A model generated the notes under the pieces. It was not told where the DNA came from and searched no databases. It worked only from the letters and a program-made list of their open reading frames with translations. Positions 13,025-27,973 of a stretch of 64,000 bases of DNA are shown here, piece after piece. Source of the stretch: Chiua virens. Its lineage: Eukaryota > Basidiomycota > Agaricomycetes > Boletales > Boletaceae. The DNA is taken from positions 744,001 through 808,000 of the forward strand of contig JAHNUO010000004.1 in assembly GCA_019787685.1 (NCBI GenBank). The letters are read 5' to 3'. Every line of letters begins with the position of its first letter. Position 1 is the stretch's first letter. The translations under genes and the position numbers were made by a program.

Positions 13025-14450
13025 ATTTGCTTGTATGGTGGCCCATCTTATGCATCGTTATGTTGTACGGTTATGCTTGGGAGGATTGCTTACTACCCTA
13101 GTCACGCTTCGATATCAATCAAATTTGCTCCATCTACTACTAGTACAGGTCGTTGACGCCGATGGTACGGTGATCACCACTGACATCAAAGAACTATACA
13201 AGCATGAGTGAATCGGATATCAGTGTAGGATAACCAGTTTCCGCTTCACCGAGGGATAATAATAAAAAAGAACACAAAGAAGAATTGAACACAATAATAT
13301 AAAAAAGAGGGAAAAAATTCCCCGACCCTTTGCGCCTCTCGACTGCAAGATTGCAAAGAACGACCCTTTCACCACGTTCCCAAGTACCGAGTGAATTTTG
13401 GCAGCGCAGGAGTCTGACCGTGACGTCAGCAAAGATAGTGGACACCTGCAAGGGACATACTACGCTTCACACCCTTCCGTCTGAATCCCAGACAGTAGAG
13501 CAGGGATATCATGTCGTATATGCATGGGACGACGATGAATACGAATAACATCCAGGCGATGATGGGGTGAGCAAGCACTGTTTGGAGTGGGTGAGGTTTG
13601 ATATGTCGGTTGGGTGAGGGAAAGAGAGGAATGGGTAACCAAACGATGAGCGACGCGCAACGCACCATAGTTCCATAAGGCGATCACCGCTGCAACCAAG
13701 GGGTTTCTGGACGTGTTTCTGGACGTCTCAAACGCGGGCCGAGTCCACACCGCCTCCAACACCTGCACCACATAACAGAAGACAGTGTAGGAAGTGGAGG
13801 CGACGGACCAGAGCTGAATGCAGACGTTGGAGAGAATGGTCCATAGGACGACGCAAACGGCGGAGACGAGTGCCCAGAGCTGAATGCAAACATTGGAGAG
13901 AAAGGGCGAGAGGACGATACAGACGGTGGAGACGAATGCCCAGACATTCAAAAGAAAGGCCCATAAGACGACGCAGACAGCGGAGATGAACATCCAAAGC
14001 TGAATGCAGACGTTGGAGAGAATGGGCCAGATGACTACGAAGACATCGGATATGAACGCCGAGAGTTGGGCGAAGACGTCGCAAAGAAAGGCCCAAAGAA
14101 TGCGGAAGAGCTCTAGGAGCTTGTCGCAGGTGACTTGGGGGTCGGGGTCGCCTTCAATGCGTTTGAAAGGATGAGACGTGGTGGAAACAGGACGTTGAAC
14201 GCGGAGCGAACGAAGAAGAGACGCGACGCACTATTATTCCACAACGCAGTCGCTGCTGCAACAAACTCGTTTCTGAACGTCTCGAACGGGGGCCAAGTCC
14301 ACATCGCCTCAAATGCCTAGAAAGATAAGGTGAAAGGTGAAAGGTGAAAATGGAGGGCGGAGGAACGCGCGGTTATGAACTAGTACCTTCCAAGCTTGTT
14401 GTACATAATTAGCTTGGCATATTCAATGGTATTGCCTCCCTAAGTACTTA
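13025..14450. repeat. Segmental duplication, unit 2
   Basis: Second copy of 10978-12257. It is longer because of an AT-rich insertion of about 70 bp near 13245-13320, extra 66-nt-type repeat units in the ISG12-like gene, and a small duplication near 13705-13725. Confidence 0.9.
13220..14304 (-). CDS. IFI6/ISG12-like small membrane protein, copy 2 (altered C-terminus)
   Basis: Paralogue of copy 1 by segmental duplication. The hydrophobic 22-residue repeat region (13800-14090) has about five units, one of them shortened (LLNVWAFVSTVCIVL). It is followed by LEAVWTRPAFETSRN, NPLVAAVIALWNYG and LAHPIIAWMLFVFIVV. The last exon reads SCAAKIHSVLGNVVKGSFF then AILQSRGAKGRG, keeping the ISG12-like core. 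An AT-rich insertion replaces the original stop and appends a hydrophobic tail ending at 13220. The expected ATG is ACG, as in copy 1, and the upstream partial module (MWTWPPFETFRNEF, up to about 14304) is also shared. Whether the gene is expressed cannot be told. Weak family similarity is the main uncertainty. Confidence 0.55.
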
Positions 14451-14530
14451 TGTAGTCGCTTTGCGCTTCGAATTTGCTCCATCTAAAGTGTAGACAATGA
14501 CCCCGAATCCCCGAGGTCGACCGTCTCGTA

Positions 14531-17033
14531 TCAACCCCACCTGTTTTCCTGGAGAACGACCGCCGCCTTGACCACCGTCGACGCTACCAAGGTGTTCTTC
14601 CGCCCCGAATCTGGCGACTCTTCGATAACTTCCTTCATCAATCCCAAACGCGTGGTACACAGAACCTTTCTGCCCCTTGCTCTTCCAACCGGCATCCCTC
14701 CATCGGAATCTACGACCATCGTGTTTCCATCAAATATCTGTCCGGGTTGAACGACGATAACCTTGAAATCGGCCGCAATCGCGCCGCCAATGGATATCCT
14801 GAGTGTCTCAGCGGTTGCGATGGTGTCTGACATGTCGCACCAGAACTTAGGTGACATTTTTGGCTGTGTGTCGGAAATTGACGCAGCGAAACCAGCTGCG
14901 ACGAGGATATCTGAGAGATCTTGAGTGATACGCGAGACGAGGGTATCGGGATTGCTGGTACAGGCGATGTTGTTATTGGTGAGTGATCGCCAACCAGCAG
15001 CGAACGTCTGAGATGCTATCGGAAACGATCAACAGAACGGTTGATAGCATTTGGAACAGACCAGCTTGCCTGATCCGCGCAATTGACCATACATCTCGCC
15101 AAAGAGGTTGTCCATCCGTTGATCCATCGTCCACGCGCAAATGATTGAGTATAGGTGAGATGTGAAGTAGGCCTGAAATGCGATCAATAGGTACGACGTG
15201 TCGTAGGGTGACATTGTCCGTAAACGGTCCACCAACGCTAGGGGGATAGACTGGGAGGCACGTTGCGCGGAAAACGATTGTGCCTCGGCATTGGGAGACT
15301 GGATGTGGCGAATAAAATACGTGGATATGGACAATGAGATCCGTCGAATGTCTGTATTCAGCTTTTCCAGGGTGTGGATGATTCCGTTCTCGGTGCGCGC
15401 GTTCGAGTCTACGATGAAATGGTGAATAACGGGTGATTCTGTTTGGTCCTCTGCGACGGCGGACATGATATCTCTGAGCCAATCGTCGTTCTGTTGATGG
15501 ATCTCGTGGATGAGCGCTTTAGAGGTTCTGAGATAATTGCGCGTGGAGACGAGCTCATCTGATACATCAGAAAGCTGGTCAAGCTCTTGTCGCACTGCGG
15601 CAAGCTCTTCTGTTTTGATGGCGACTGAATTCTTTCGGCGACTGAGCTTAGCAGCGAGAGTGACAGTGGCGAGCTTGCGCGACTGTGCTGCGTGGCGACT
15701 TTTGAGATCCATAAGCCTGTTACGGAGATTTTGGGCGACCTTTTGATATGATGAAGAAAGCCACGACACGAAATGAAGAGGTACACATACATTGTGGCAG
15801 TAGCGAGGGGGAAGAATGTCGCACAGATCCCGCAGCGTGATGATCTTGCCTGTACTTGTCACCATGTCATGATTTGTGGATACGGTCATGGACCGGACAG
15901 TGCTAGCGTGTTCGATGGGGGACCTGATCTGCTCATGCGTCACCACATCCCAGAATGACACGAATGAACCTGCAGAAACCGCGATGTATGGACTGTCGCT
16001 TGCCGAGACAATACACCGAGGGTCTTCATTGACGTGAGTGCGCCATTTTGAAAGCGTGTCACCAGTAAATACATCAAGATGATGAATGTAGCCATCCCTT
16101 GATGCAACGAAGAGATGCTTGCTGTCATGGTGCCAGGCGACGGATTGGTTGAAACGTGAAGTGACAGTCGTCTTGAAATCGGCTAGCAGACGGTAATTTT
16201 CAGTTTGATAGATGCGAACGGACTCGCGCTGCCACGTAGCGGTTGCGAAAACAAGTCCGTTCCGCGAAAACTTTGCTGCAGCTAGATACCAGTCGTGTCG
16301 GAGTCGTCGTAGTTCGTCGCCATTCGAGAATGACCAGACACGGGCAGTGTGGTCGTCCGACCCCGTCACGATTTTCGTCCCATCCGGTGACACGTCGATC
16401 GCGTTCACCGCCCTTATCTGCCCTTTCAACTCTCCTACCATCTTTCCGTTCTGTGCGTCAAACAACCTCGCAAGGCCCCAGCTCGTCCTGCTCATGATCC
16501 ACTTACCATCCTGTGACAACGCAATGTCGTAGGACCCAACTCCCCGCATCCAATGCTATTGTCACCTCTATCCCGTCTTCTATCCGCCAGCCTTGAATCT
16601 TTCCTTCGCGTCCACCGGCCAGGACATACTTCCCATCAGCCATGAACATGACTGAATATCTGTAACTTTGGCTATTGATTTCGATCACCTTCGCTGGCAG
16701 CCTGTTCTTCTCCACAGCCCTCGCCGGCTTCGCGTCCGTGGACGCCTCGCCTCGGCCATCCTGGCGTGGCACTTCTTCCTTTTGCTCGACCTTGCTCGTG
16801 CCATCCTGGGCGGGAGTGACGGCCTTGTTTTCATCGATTGCTTCCCCTTGGCCGTCTGCCTTTGGCTTGGCCTTGCTAGACACCGTACTACTCTCAACGG
16901 GATTGGAGATCCTGTTTGAATGGGTGCTCGTCAATGTTACGTCTTCGATCGCCTCTCCTTGGTCATCTTGGTTGGGTCTTTTGTCCTTTTGCTTACTACT
17001 TGACCCAACCCGACTCTCTTTCCCCTCTTGCAT
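14531..17033 (-). CDS. WD40-repeat protein with C-terminal helical domain
   Basis: The ATG at 17031-17033 opens a charged, low-complexity N-terminus. WD40 blades follow: GKYVLAGGREGKIQGWRIED, VSPDGTKIVTGSDDHTARVW, NGLVFATATWQRESVRIY, DSKHLFVASRDGYIHHLDVF and SPYIAVSAGSFVSFWDVV. After about residue 420 come coiled-coil-like helices and a globular C-terminus ending QENRWG. WD40 propellers scaffold protein interactions; no specific partner is evident. A 51-nt in-frame intron (15740-15790, donor GTATGT) is read through by the open frame. A TGA at 15029-15031 lies inside a plausible 54-nt intron (15008-15061, donor GTCTGT) whose removal restores GKLTFAAGWRS. One extra base near 16532 shifts the frame between LDAGSWV and YDIALSQDGKWI, so the gene is either broken or carries a sequencing indel. 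Confidence 0.8.
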
Positions 17034-17544
17034 TTGATCAATACCATCCCTCCAATCGTTTTACCTGTTCACTCACTTTTTTTTCGTGTCAGCAATCTGC
17101 GAAACATTATCACCGGATGAGAGGACACCAAGGACGAGTGTATGCGTTGTCGCCGACTCGCAGCAACCCTTTGCCTCTCGAGACATACACGTGGTTCTTA
17201 CTCGGTGATCCCCAGGGCTTGAATGACAACTTCATTTCACCTCAGCTTCCAAAAATCAGGCTTGTCTGAACGTTTCCCCGACCCTCTGCTCATCATCAGA
17301 GAGCAACAATGATTGATTGATCATTGCCTGTTTTCATGTCCACCGCACTGCCACCACCGATGTACTCGTATCGCACTCATCCATGCGTCTCCTTCAGTAA
17401 CTTTACGGAAAAGTTTTCATGTGCATACGACGGCTCATTGATGTGATGATAGGATCATAACAATCGGTATACTAAATAACAAGGAATCATACAAGCGTAA
17501 TGAATCGGATATCAGTAAAAGACCAATAAAGCAGGAGCATGGAT
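17034..17544. other. Intergenic region
   Basis: Lies upstream of the WD40 gene and downstream of ISG12-like copy 3. No coding pattern is recognised. The piece around 17487-17515 (ACAAGCGTAATGAATCGGATATCAG) is similar to sequence just below the other ISG12-like genes (about 11150 and 13200), so it is probably their shared 3' flank. Confidence 0.5.
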
Positions 17545-18144
17545 CTAGTTCCGGCGCGACGACGACGCGCCTCCACCCTTTGCGCCTTGCGACTGCCAGC
17601 GCGCAAAGGTGGACCCTCTCGGCATGTTCCCGCCGTAGCTCGTCGACTGATAATTGGCGGCGTACGAGTCTGCGCGAACGTCAGCAGCATCCAAGATACA
17701 TGCGAGCGAACATACCACGCAACACGCCCTGCCGTCTGAATCCCAGACCGTGCAACAAAAACATGCTGAGCGTATTATACACGCACGGGACGACGATGTA
17801 TGCGAGGACAAAGATCGTCCCGGCGGTGACGGGGTGGGCGAGCACTATGTGGGATGAGGTCGAGGGATCGGATAGCGCATCGAATGAGGGAACGTACCAT
17901 AATCCCACAATGCGATCACCGCTGCAACCAACTCGGTTCTGAATGCTTCGAGCGGGGGCCATGTCCACACCGCCTCGAAGCCCTGCACCATGTAAGACCA
18001 GAGGACGATGCAGGCGGTAGAGATAGTTGACCAAAGCTGGATAAAGATGTTGGAGAAAAAGGCCCAAAGGAGGCGGAGGAGTTCTAGGAGCTTATCGCGA
18101 ATGACGGGGAGGTCGATGTCGCCGTCGATGGGAGGGGGTGGCAT
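17545..18144 (-). CDS. IFI6/ISG12-like small membrane protein, copy 3 (intact)
   Basis: The ATG at 18142-18144 starts MPPPPIDGDIDLPVIRDKLL. A single hydrophobic repeat unit follows (FSNIFIQLWSTISTACIVLW), then FEAVWTWPPLEAFRTEL and VAAVIALWDYG. The second exon carries LAHPVTAGTIFVLAYIVVPC and GLGFRRQGVLR. After an intron with donor GTATGT comes DSYAANYQSTSYGGNMPRGS then TFARWQSQGAKGGG, ending at a TAG (17545-17547). The pattern S.AA..QS..YGG..P.GS.FA..QS.GA resembles the IFI6/IFI27 (ISG12) motif. Several segments are hydrophobic enough to span a membrane. This copy is diverged from the two in the tandem duplication and is the best template for the family here. Family assignment is by motif pattern only. 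Confidence 0.65.
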
Positions 18145-18290
18145 GGTGAAGACGTGAGCGTGAAGAAGAGACTCGAAGTCGCAGTCGACCTAATGTGGAT
18201 TGCTGCGCCCACTTGAAACTACGCAACCATCGATCAACTCGTCTTCGGACGTTTCACCAAGTCCATCACCTTGTACGACAGGACTGGCTC
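18145..18290. promoter_or_regulatory. Shared divergent promoter region between ISG12-like copy 3 and DAD1
   Basis: The two start codons face away from each other with only 146 nt between them, so both promoters and 5' leaders must lie in or across this interval. No TATA box is evident. Confidence 0.45.
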
Positions 18291-18616
18291 ATGTCACGAG
18301 AGGAACCCTCTTTCTTTGAACGAGAGCGCGATCGACTCTCTGCAGAAATCACCGCAGTAAGACACCTTCAAGTTACCCCCAACAGCGCTCGTGACACAGA
18401 CGTATGCAGGGGTTCGAAGAACTACTGTCCTCGAGCAATGTTCTCAATCGCAAGCTGGAGGAAGTGCTCGGGATGACAAGAGAATACGAGACGATCGCGT
18501 CTCTCTGGCAAAGCTTCCATGAACTGATGCGCGATCAAAACCAACCGACCAATGATCCCAGAACAGTACCCGGAACGGGTGCCCACGTCGTCTCCACCAA
18601 CGCAAGACGTCAATAA
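18291..18616 (+). CDS. DAD1: DASH/Dam1 complex subunit Dad1
   Basis: Small kinetochore protein of the DASH ring, which couples kinetochores to spindle microtubules. Exon 1 (18291-18356) encodes MSREEPSFFERERDRLSAEI plus two residues. The intron is 18357-18409 (GTAAGA...GCAG). Exon 2 (18410-18616) encodes GFEELLSSSNVLNRKLEEVL, then GMTREYETIASLWQSFHELM and a short tail ending at TAA. The predicted protein is 90 residues, like yeast Dad1. The FF.R.R..L..EI start and the LN..LE......E...I..LW..F...M pattern are characteristic. An upstream in-frame ATG at 18195 exists, but 18291 gives the family N-terminus. It is divergent with ISG12-like copy 3 and convergent with PKC, whose stop is about 150 nt away. 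Confidence 0.87.
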
Positions 18617-18763
18617 GTCCGGGCGGTGAGTTACATTGTCGTTATTTTCACGACATCGTTTGCGAGACTATCCAAGTACAGGCAATAGAAAAGGACTGAA
18701 CGTGTGTACGTGTAGTTGCAGCAAAACAAGGAAAAAGATAAAATGCGACTTAAAAAAGGTCCG

Positions 18764-22667
<3,904 letters not shown>

Positions 22668-22857
22668 CTATATTCCGTTGTGATCAGGATTGATAACTGA
22701 TGGGTCGGCGGCGTGGCAGACTTGAACGTACGCACTCGATGGTGGATGAGCTGTGGATACCGTGATAACAACAACTCTATTTCATTATTTTATTTTTCAC
22801 TTGGCTATCTCGTAATAATTACGACATTTAAATATTCCCCTGTTTTTTCCTTTTCGC

Positions 22858-24731
22858 ATGCCCTCCTTCTCCTCCTCATCCTCCATCCGCGTCGCGTCGC
22901 AAGATCATGCCCTCCGTCTCAAGATCACCCACAATTTCTTGCATGGATCTCCTTCCGACACGATACACAGCGTTAAAGGGCGCTTGCCAAAGGATCTCGA
23001 CGTTCTTTGGTTATCTGATATCTCCATCTCTTTTTCCGGCGCCATGGATGGCCATCAAATTCCCCACCCGACCTGGCGCGCTCCGGACTTGTGCACCATT
23101 TCCGAAACCAGTTGAAAGCGGCATGGCTTGCATCACTTTCTCTAACCTATGGACTTACCGTTCGCATAGAATGCAGATCAACTCGGTCTGAATAATGTGT
23201 CGCGTCCGTTTGTTGATAACACAGATCGCCTTTCTAAATGTCGGTGATTGGATGCTATCATTCTCATTGGTTCCTGATTCCATGTTCTCAGTGACAGTTG
23301 ACGCCTTCACGCCCATTACCTCCCGTGTCACGTCCCCATACTAATCTTGTTTCCTTGCACTTAGCCTATATCTGGATGACTGTTGCGCCCAGAAATGGGG
23401 ACACGATCGATTCTGGTCATTTGGTTGAAAAAGCCAATCCATTCGCGTCGACACTCTTTCTCCCCACCGAAGCACTCCTCAATCGTGTGACTGAACAGTT
23501 TTTAATAAGTCACCTCGTAGGGTATGTTCCCACTCGATGAATGCGATCTAATACGTACTCAATAAACTTAGCCGCTACCCTCTCATTTTTGGACCCTGGT
23601 TCAAGGTATGTACCTATATGCGTCTCAGTCCATGCGTCATCTCTTAGCTGCCACAGAGGCTTGATCTAGAGACGCATTACTTTCCTTCCATCAGCCACTC
23701 TATCGTGGAAATAATGACCCGATCGAAGAATCAAGGGTTCGTGTTGACATGCAAGCGTCTCTTAAAGGTATAATCAATCCGCGGGTTTCACTATTGATTC
23801 CGATTATGTATGTTGTAGACCGCCCGCATTCAACATCAATTTGTCCTTGAGGCTTCCGCCGCCGCCCTATCCTCCTGCACGGAAGAGAACGCTTCTGATA
23901 CACAGCAAGAGGAAATAGATCATGCTCCTGCGCCACCTGTTCTCGTGGATGGTGAGGTTCTGTGCGAGAGTTTAGAGCAACTGTTCCGGGTGGGAACTCC
24001 CCAGCGCCGCTTCAAGGTCGGTCACGTTCACTCACCTTACTAAGGGCAAATGTTGTACACGGAGATTACAGCCCGCAGCAACGCCCCAACTCGTGTCCTT
24101 GTCGCAAGATGACGAAGACAGTCTGGTAGAGTCCATACCCGACGAAAGGATTGACAACGAAGTTTCTTGGATTGAGCTGCCCGAGATTGTGACGGTTCTT
24201 CCGGATGATCACGACCAAATGTTAACAGAAGACGTGGATGTGTTCGCCCAAGAATGGCCGGACGATGGGATATGGTGCCTACTCGAAGCGGATGCGAATG
24301 TAGTGGATGGACTGCCTGCGACAACCGAGCCGCAATCGGAAGGATCTCTTATCGATACAGTCATCTCATTGGCAGGCATCACCACGCGTTCCCCTAAAGC
24401 CAGCACTCCTACACTTAATCACCACCAGGATGTGGCAGACCCGGCCACTAGTGGATCACGTTACAGCGATCTCCAGTTTACCCACCTGGAAGATCCCGGA
24501 GCGTGGGCACCGTTCAAACCCTCACCGTCGTATGCTCCACATGATTGTCCGGAGAACTCTGAACAGGTGATGCGATATCTGGGGACCTGCCAAATGTATT
24601 CAGAAAGCTTCGAGTCTATCGATAATTCCACCGAAGATGCCGAGATAGAGGATTCAGATTCCATATTGTTAACAGACGTGGACATTACCGAGTTTGCGGG
24701 TATGGAGGGCGATCTAGACTGGCTAGCGTAG
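22858..24731 (+). CDS. Unrecognised acidic protein
   Basis: The best-supported coding part is 23660-24731: EIMTRSKNQGFVLTCKRLLK, an intron, TARIQHQFVLEASAAALSSC, then a long acidic stretch (EEIDHAPAPPVLVDGEVLCE; SWIELPEIVTVLPDDHDQML) ending FAGMEGDLDWLA at a TAG (24729-24731). Upstream coding blocks (APRNGDTIDSGHLVEKANPF near 23390; RYPLIFGPWF near 23575) fit a multi-exon gene. First-exon candidates start at 22858 or 22943 and cannot be decided. No domain, catalytic motif, signal peptide or membrane segment is recognised. The gene is divergent from PKC1, sharing a short upstream region. Function unknown. Confidence 0.45.
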
Positions 24732-24927
24732 ATGTAATATGGACGGATTTCAAACACGAGGACGACATCCGAGATCCGACAACATGAGGACTTTGGGATT
24801 GAGACTCCGCCACTCCGCCGTATACTGATTACAACGACTCGAAAGATCTTGTCCCGGTATCCTCCTCCGTCAACCCCAAGGCTTGCTTGCTCCTCCTCTG
24901 TGGCCGTCGACTGTCACATTCAGAGCC

Positions 24928-25470
24928 ATGCTGCCCGCAAAGCGCAACAAGATCGACATCAGCGTATGTGGATCATCACACTGATCCACCTTGTCATCTG
25001 ACATGCATGTAGAAATTGTCAGAGGAGGAGCAGAAGCTCTTCCGCCTGTATGGAAAGCTACCCACCCACAAGAACATCCTCACGAAAATGCAGAAGGTCC
25101 GTTGATGCTCTCAGCATCTGCTACAGTCCGTTAAGAGCTTGTCAGGATCGCAAATACTTTGACTCGGGTGACTATGCACTATCCAAGGCCGGCGTCGCTC
25201 CTCAAAACACTGTTGGCACTGCGATTCCAAATCCCGAAAAGTATGCATCATTCATGCGCTTTGTCACACTCCACTCATTCATCGACTACCATCAGTATCC
25301 CTCATGCATCTTCGCCTCCAACCTCGCATCAAGGGGGTCTGTCCATCTCGCCAACAAATAGCTCGAGTACCGCACGAGAAAGTTCGTTGTCCCAGTCCGA
25401 AAGCGAATCTATCTCGAAAGAAGACAAGGAGCCCGATAGCTGCACAAACGGAGAAGACCAAGAGGCATAA
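24928..25470 (+). CDS. IGO1: Endosulfine/ARPP-19 family PP2A inhibitor Igo1
   Basis: Small unstructured protein. When phosphorylated by Greatwall/Rim15 kinase on the Ser of FDSGDY it inhibits PP2A-B55, linking nutrient state to quiescence and mitosis. Exon 1 24928-24963 (MLPAKRNKIDIS); exon 2 25013-25096 (KLSEEEQKLFRLYGKLPTHK...); exon 3 25146-25240 carries the diagnostic RKYFDSGDYALSKAG; exon 4 25296-25470 is a Ser-rich tail ending EDQEA. All three introns are GT-AG, about 49-55 nt. Predicted length is about 129 residues, within the family range. It lies between the unknown acidic protein and POL12, all on the plus strand but as separate transcription units. Confidence 0.94.
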
Positions 25471-25815
25471 GACCACGCTTTGAGAATGATTATTCTCTGT
25501 GTCTGCTCTCAGAGTTTGTATTTCTGTTTGCCATTCCCGCTGTCTCCTTGATTATATCTGTCCATGGATCAACCCCATGCCCTTCGCTGTAACTTTTAAA
25601 TCTGATGCAGTTGTCTCGACTGCCCTCTCGCAGCCATCGTAACTCCATAGCACTATCCTACTGTTTGATTGTGTATTATAACTTGTAGGATTACATGCGC
25701 ACGAGCCATTCTAATATATATCGATATCACGCATGACTTTCGCGCTTGTGGCATCTACAAATACACCCACACAACTCGCGCGCGAGTCTGGCGAGACTCG
25801 TGTAATTCTTCCATC

Positions 25816-27973
25816 ATGGAGTCACTCGAATCCCGCCGCAGTCAAGTCGCTGAGTACTTTAGCGAAGCCGTAGCCGACGACGATACCCTCGTCCAGGAAT
25901 GTAAGTGTGTTCGAGACCCCACCGTCTACCTGCCCATACGTTTACCAAGGCATGACCATGTGTAAAATGTACAATCTCACCGTCGAGAACCTCTCCTACA
26001 AGTGGCAAGCACTCTCCTACTCCAACACCAATAGCTTGGCCATCTTCAGTCACAAATCCATCCCCGATCTCAAGGCGCGACTACAGCAAGAACTTGATCG
26101 GCAGAATGCCGCCAAGCAAGAGTTTCCTTCGCGCGGTTCAGCGGGCCTCTTTGGACGAGGGCCAGGAAGGGGTGTGATCACCAGGGGACGGGCTGGAAGG
26201 ACCCTTGATACGGGTCTCAAGCGTGGAGCGATTCTGCCCAGTATGATCAAGCAAGAAGCCCCCCGGTTTTCGGGAATAAAAGTCGTGTTTCAAGGGCCCA
26301 AGTCGGACGAGCAGTCGCGGAAAAGTCGCGCTTGTGAGGGTTATCGTTGGATCACACCGACCGTTCTGCTGATGACGTTGTGACCCAGATCGGTACATGC
26401 ACGAGAAAGTGACGGAGAGGAGTGAAGGTGCGTTACTCTCCTACCGTGTTGTTGGAGGCGAGCTTACGTCATGGTGGACTAGTTTTGGACGATCGTATCG
26501 ATGAATTCGCTGAGCTCGTTCAGAGACATTATCATGTCGATGAGTTTGCTGATCCGAATGCTGCCACCGAGGAAGTGACGACTGTGGTTGGAAGGATGGT
26601 CCATGATGCGGAAGTATCGGGATCTGGGGCAAAATTTAACGAGTCATCCTTGGTCCTTGAATCCTCACGAATGATGGGGTCTGGCGTGCGCATCCCCATT
26701 CACTTAGCGCCAGAATTCAAGGTTCGAGGTGGAATCAAAGGTGTTGGTGGGATTAGCTTCTTTCCCGGTGCCATTGTCGCGCTACGGGGCCGCAACGGCG
26801 GAGGTGGCTTTTTCCTTGCGGAAGAAGCATTGTCGGTAATCTTCCTTATCTTTGTATGAGGCAGGTCTCAAAACTGATCGGTATACATCGTTGCAGTTGC
26901 CGCCGGCTAAAATATCACCATCACCGCCGACTGCCAGCGATACTTCTTTCTCCATGTGCATTGCATGCGGGCCGTTTAGCTCGGATTCAGACCTGGAATA
27001 CAAACCCTGGGCAAGCTTGCTGGAAAAAGTGAAAGCAAGCAAGCCTGCGGTCATACTGCTGGTACGACAAGGGTTTTGAGTGAAAATGTTTCTCTTGCAT
27101 TGACCACGTACATCAGCTCGGTCCCTTTGTTGACGTGACAAATTCACGCATCAAAGACGGGGATACGGACGAGACTCCTCAACAATTGTTTGAACGACAA
27201 TTTACCGAGAAGTTCCAGGACGTTTTCCTTCATTCTCCGGGGAGCCAGATCTTGTTGGTTCCAAGCATAAATGATATGATTAGCGACCATGTTGTCTTCC
27301 CGCAGTGCGAGCTCCCGCCCGGGTTGAGCATGGATATTGTGAGTGACAGACTTGTGTGCATTAGGAACGCTCGTTTCGATGACGCGTTATATAGCGCATC
27401 CGCCTACTTCCAAATCCCTGTCGCTTTTCCATCAATGGAGTTCATTTGCGGTAACGAGCGTCGATACGTTGTTCCATCTTCGCAAGGAAGAGTTCTTCCG
27501 ACGAGCACCAGATGTTGAACCATTGGTTCCGACATCTGAGCCAGCGACGGATGGCATAGCCAATCTTGCACGTAATATTTTCCAGCAGCGAAGGTACCCC
27601 ATTTCCACGCCGTGGAGAACAGCCTGATGACCTTGACATAGCTTTTACCCGATATTTCCTCCACCGCTCGACGTGGCGCATGAAGTGAACCTTGATGTGA
27701 CTCACTCGGATGGGACCAGGCTCATGGAGAGCGAAGACGAATGTCTACCAGACGTGCTTGTACTCCCGAGCCGCTTAAAGCAGTTCGCAAAAGTAAGTAT
27801 ATGCATTTGCAGCGATGATTCGATTGGGTTCAGGATCGCATTAGGTGGTGGACAGTACAACTGTCGTCAATCCGTCATCGTTGTCAAAAGGTTCCTATGC
27901 GATACTATCGTACGATGGTCAAGGATCTGGTCTGGCAAAAGACCGCATCACGGCGGATATATCAAAAATATGA
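25816..27973 (+). CDS. POL12: DNA polymerase alpha subunit B (Pol12/POLA2)
   Basis: Regulatory B subunit of the polymerase alpha-primase complex that starts DNA synthesis in the nucleus. The ATG at 25816 gives MESLESRRSQVAEYFSEAV. The N-terminal domain and linker run to about 26640. The OB/phosphoesterase-like core shows FFPGAIVALRGRNGGGGFF (26760), KPAVILLLGPFVDVTNS (across the intron near 27115), LLVPSINDMISDHVVFPQ (27250), LLPNPCRFSINGVH (27400) and TSVDTLFHLRKEEFFRRAPD (27460). It ends with DITADIS-type residues at a TGA (27971-27973). Introns such as 25901-25948 join EC to MTMCKMYNLTVENLSYKW. One T appears to be missing in the run at 27445-27447, where HF-AVTSVD is expected but the frame shifts. 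This is probably a sequence error, because the gene is essential in yeasts. Confidence 0.94.

Noticed and set aside
15537..17037. Plus-strand frames opposite the WD40 gene (up to 120 residues)
   Set aside because: Antisense shadows; the minus strand encodes clear WD40 blades.
25050..25361. A 103-residue frame (MESYPPTRTSSRKC...) through the Igo1 locus
   Set aside because: It runs through an intron in the wrong frame; the spliced endosulfine frame with FDSGDY explains the region.
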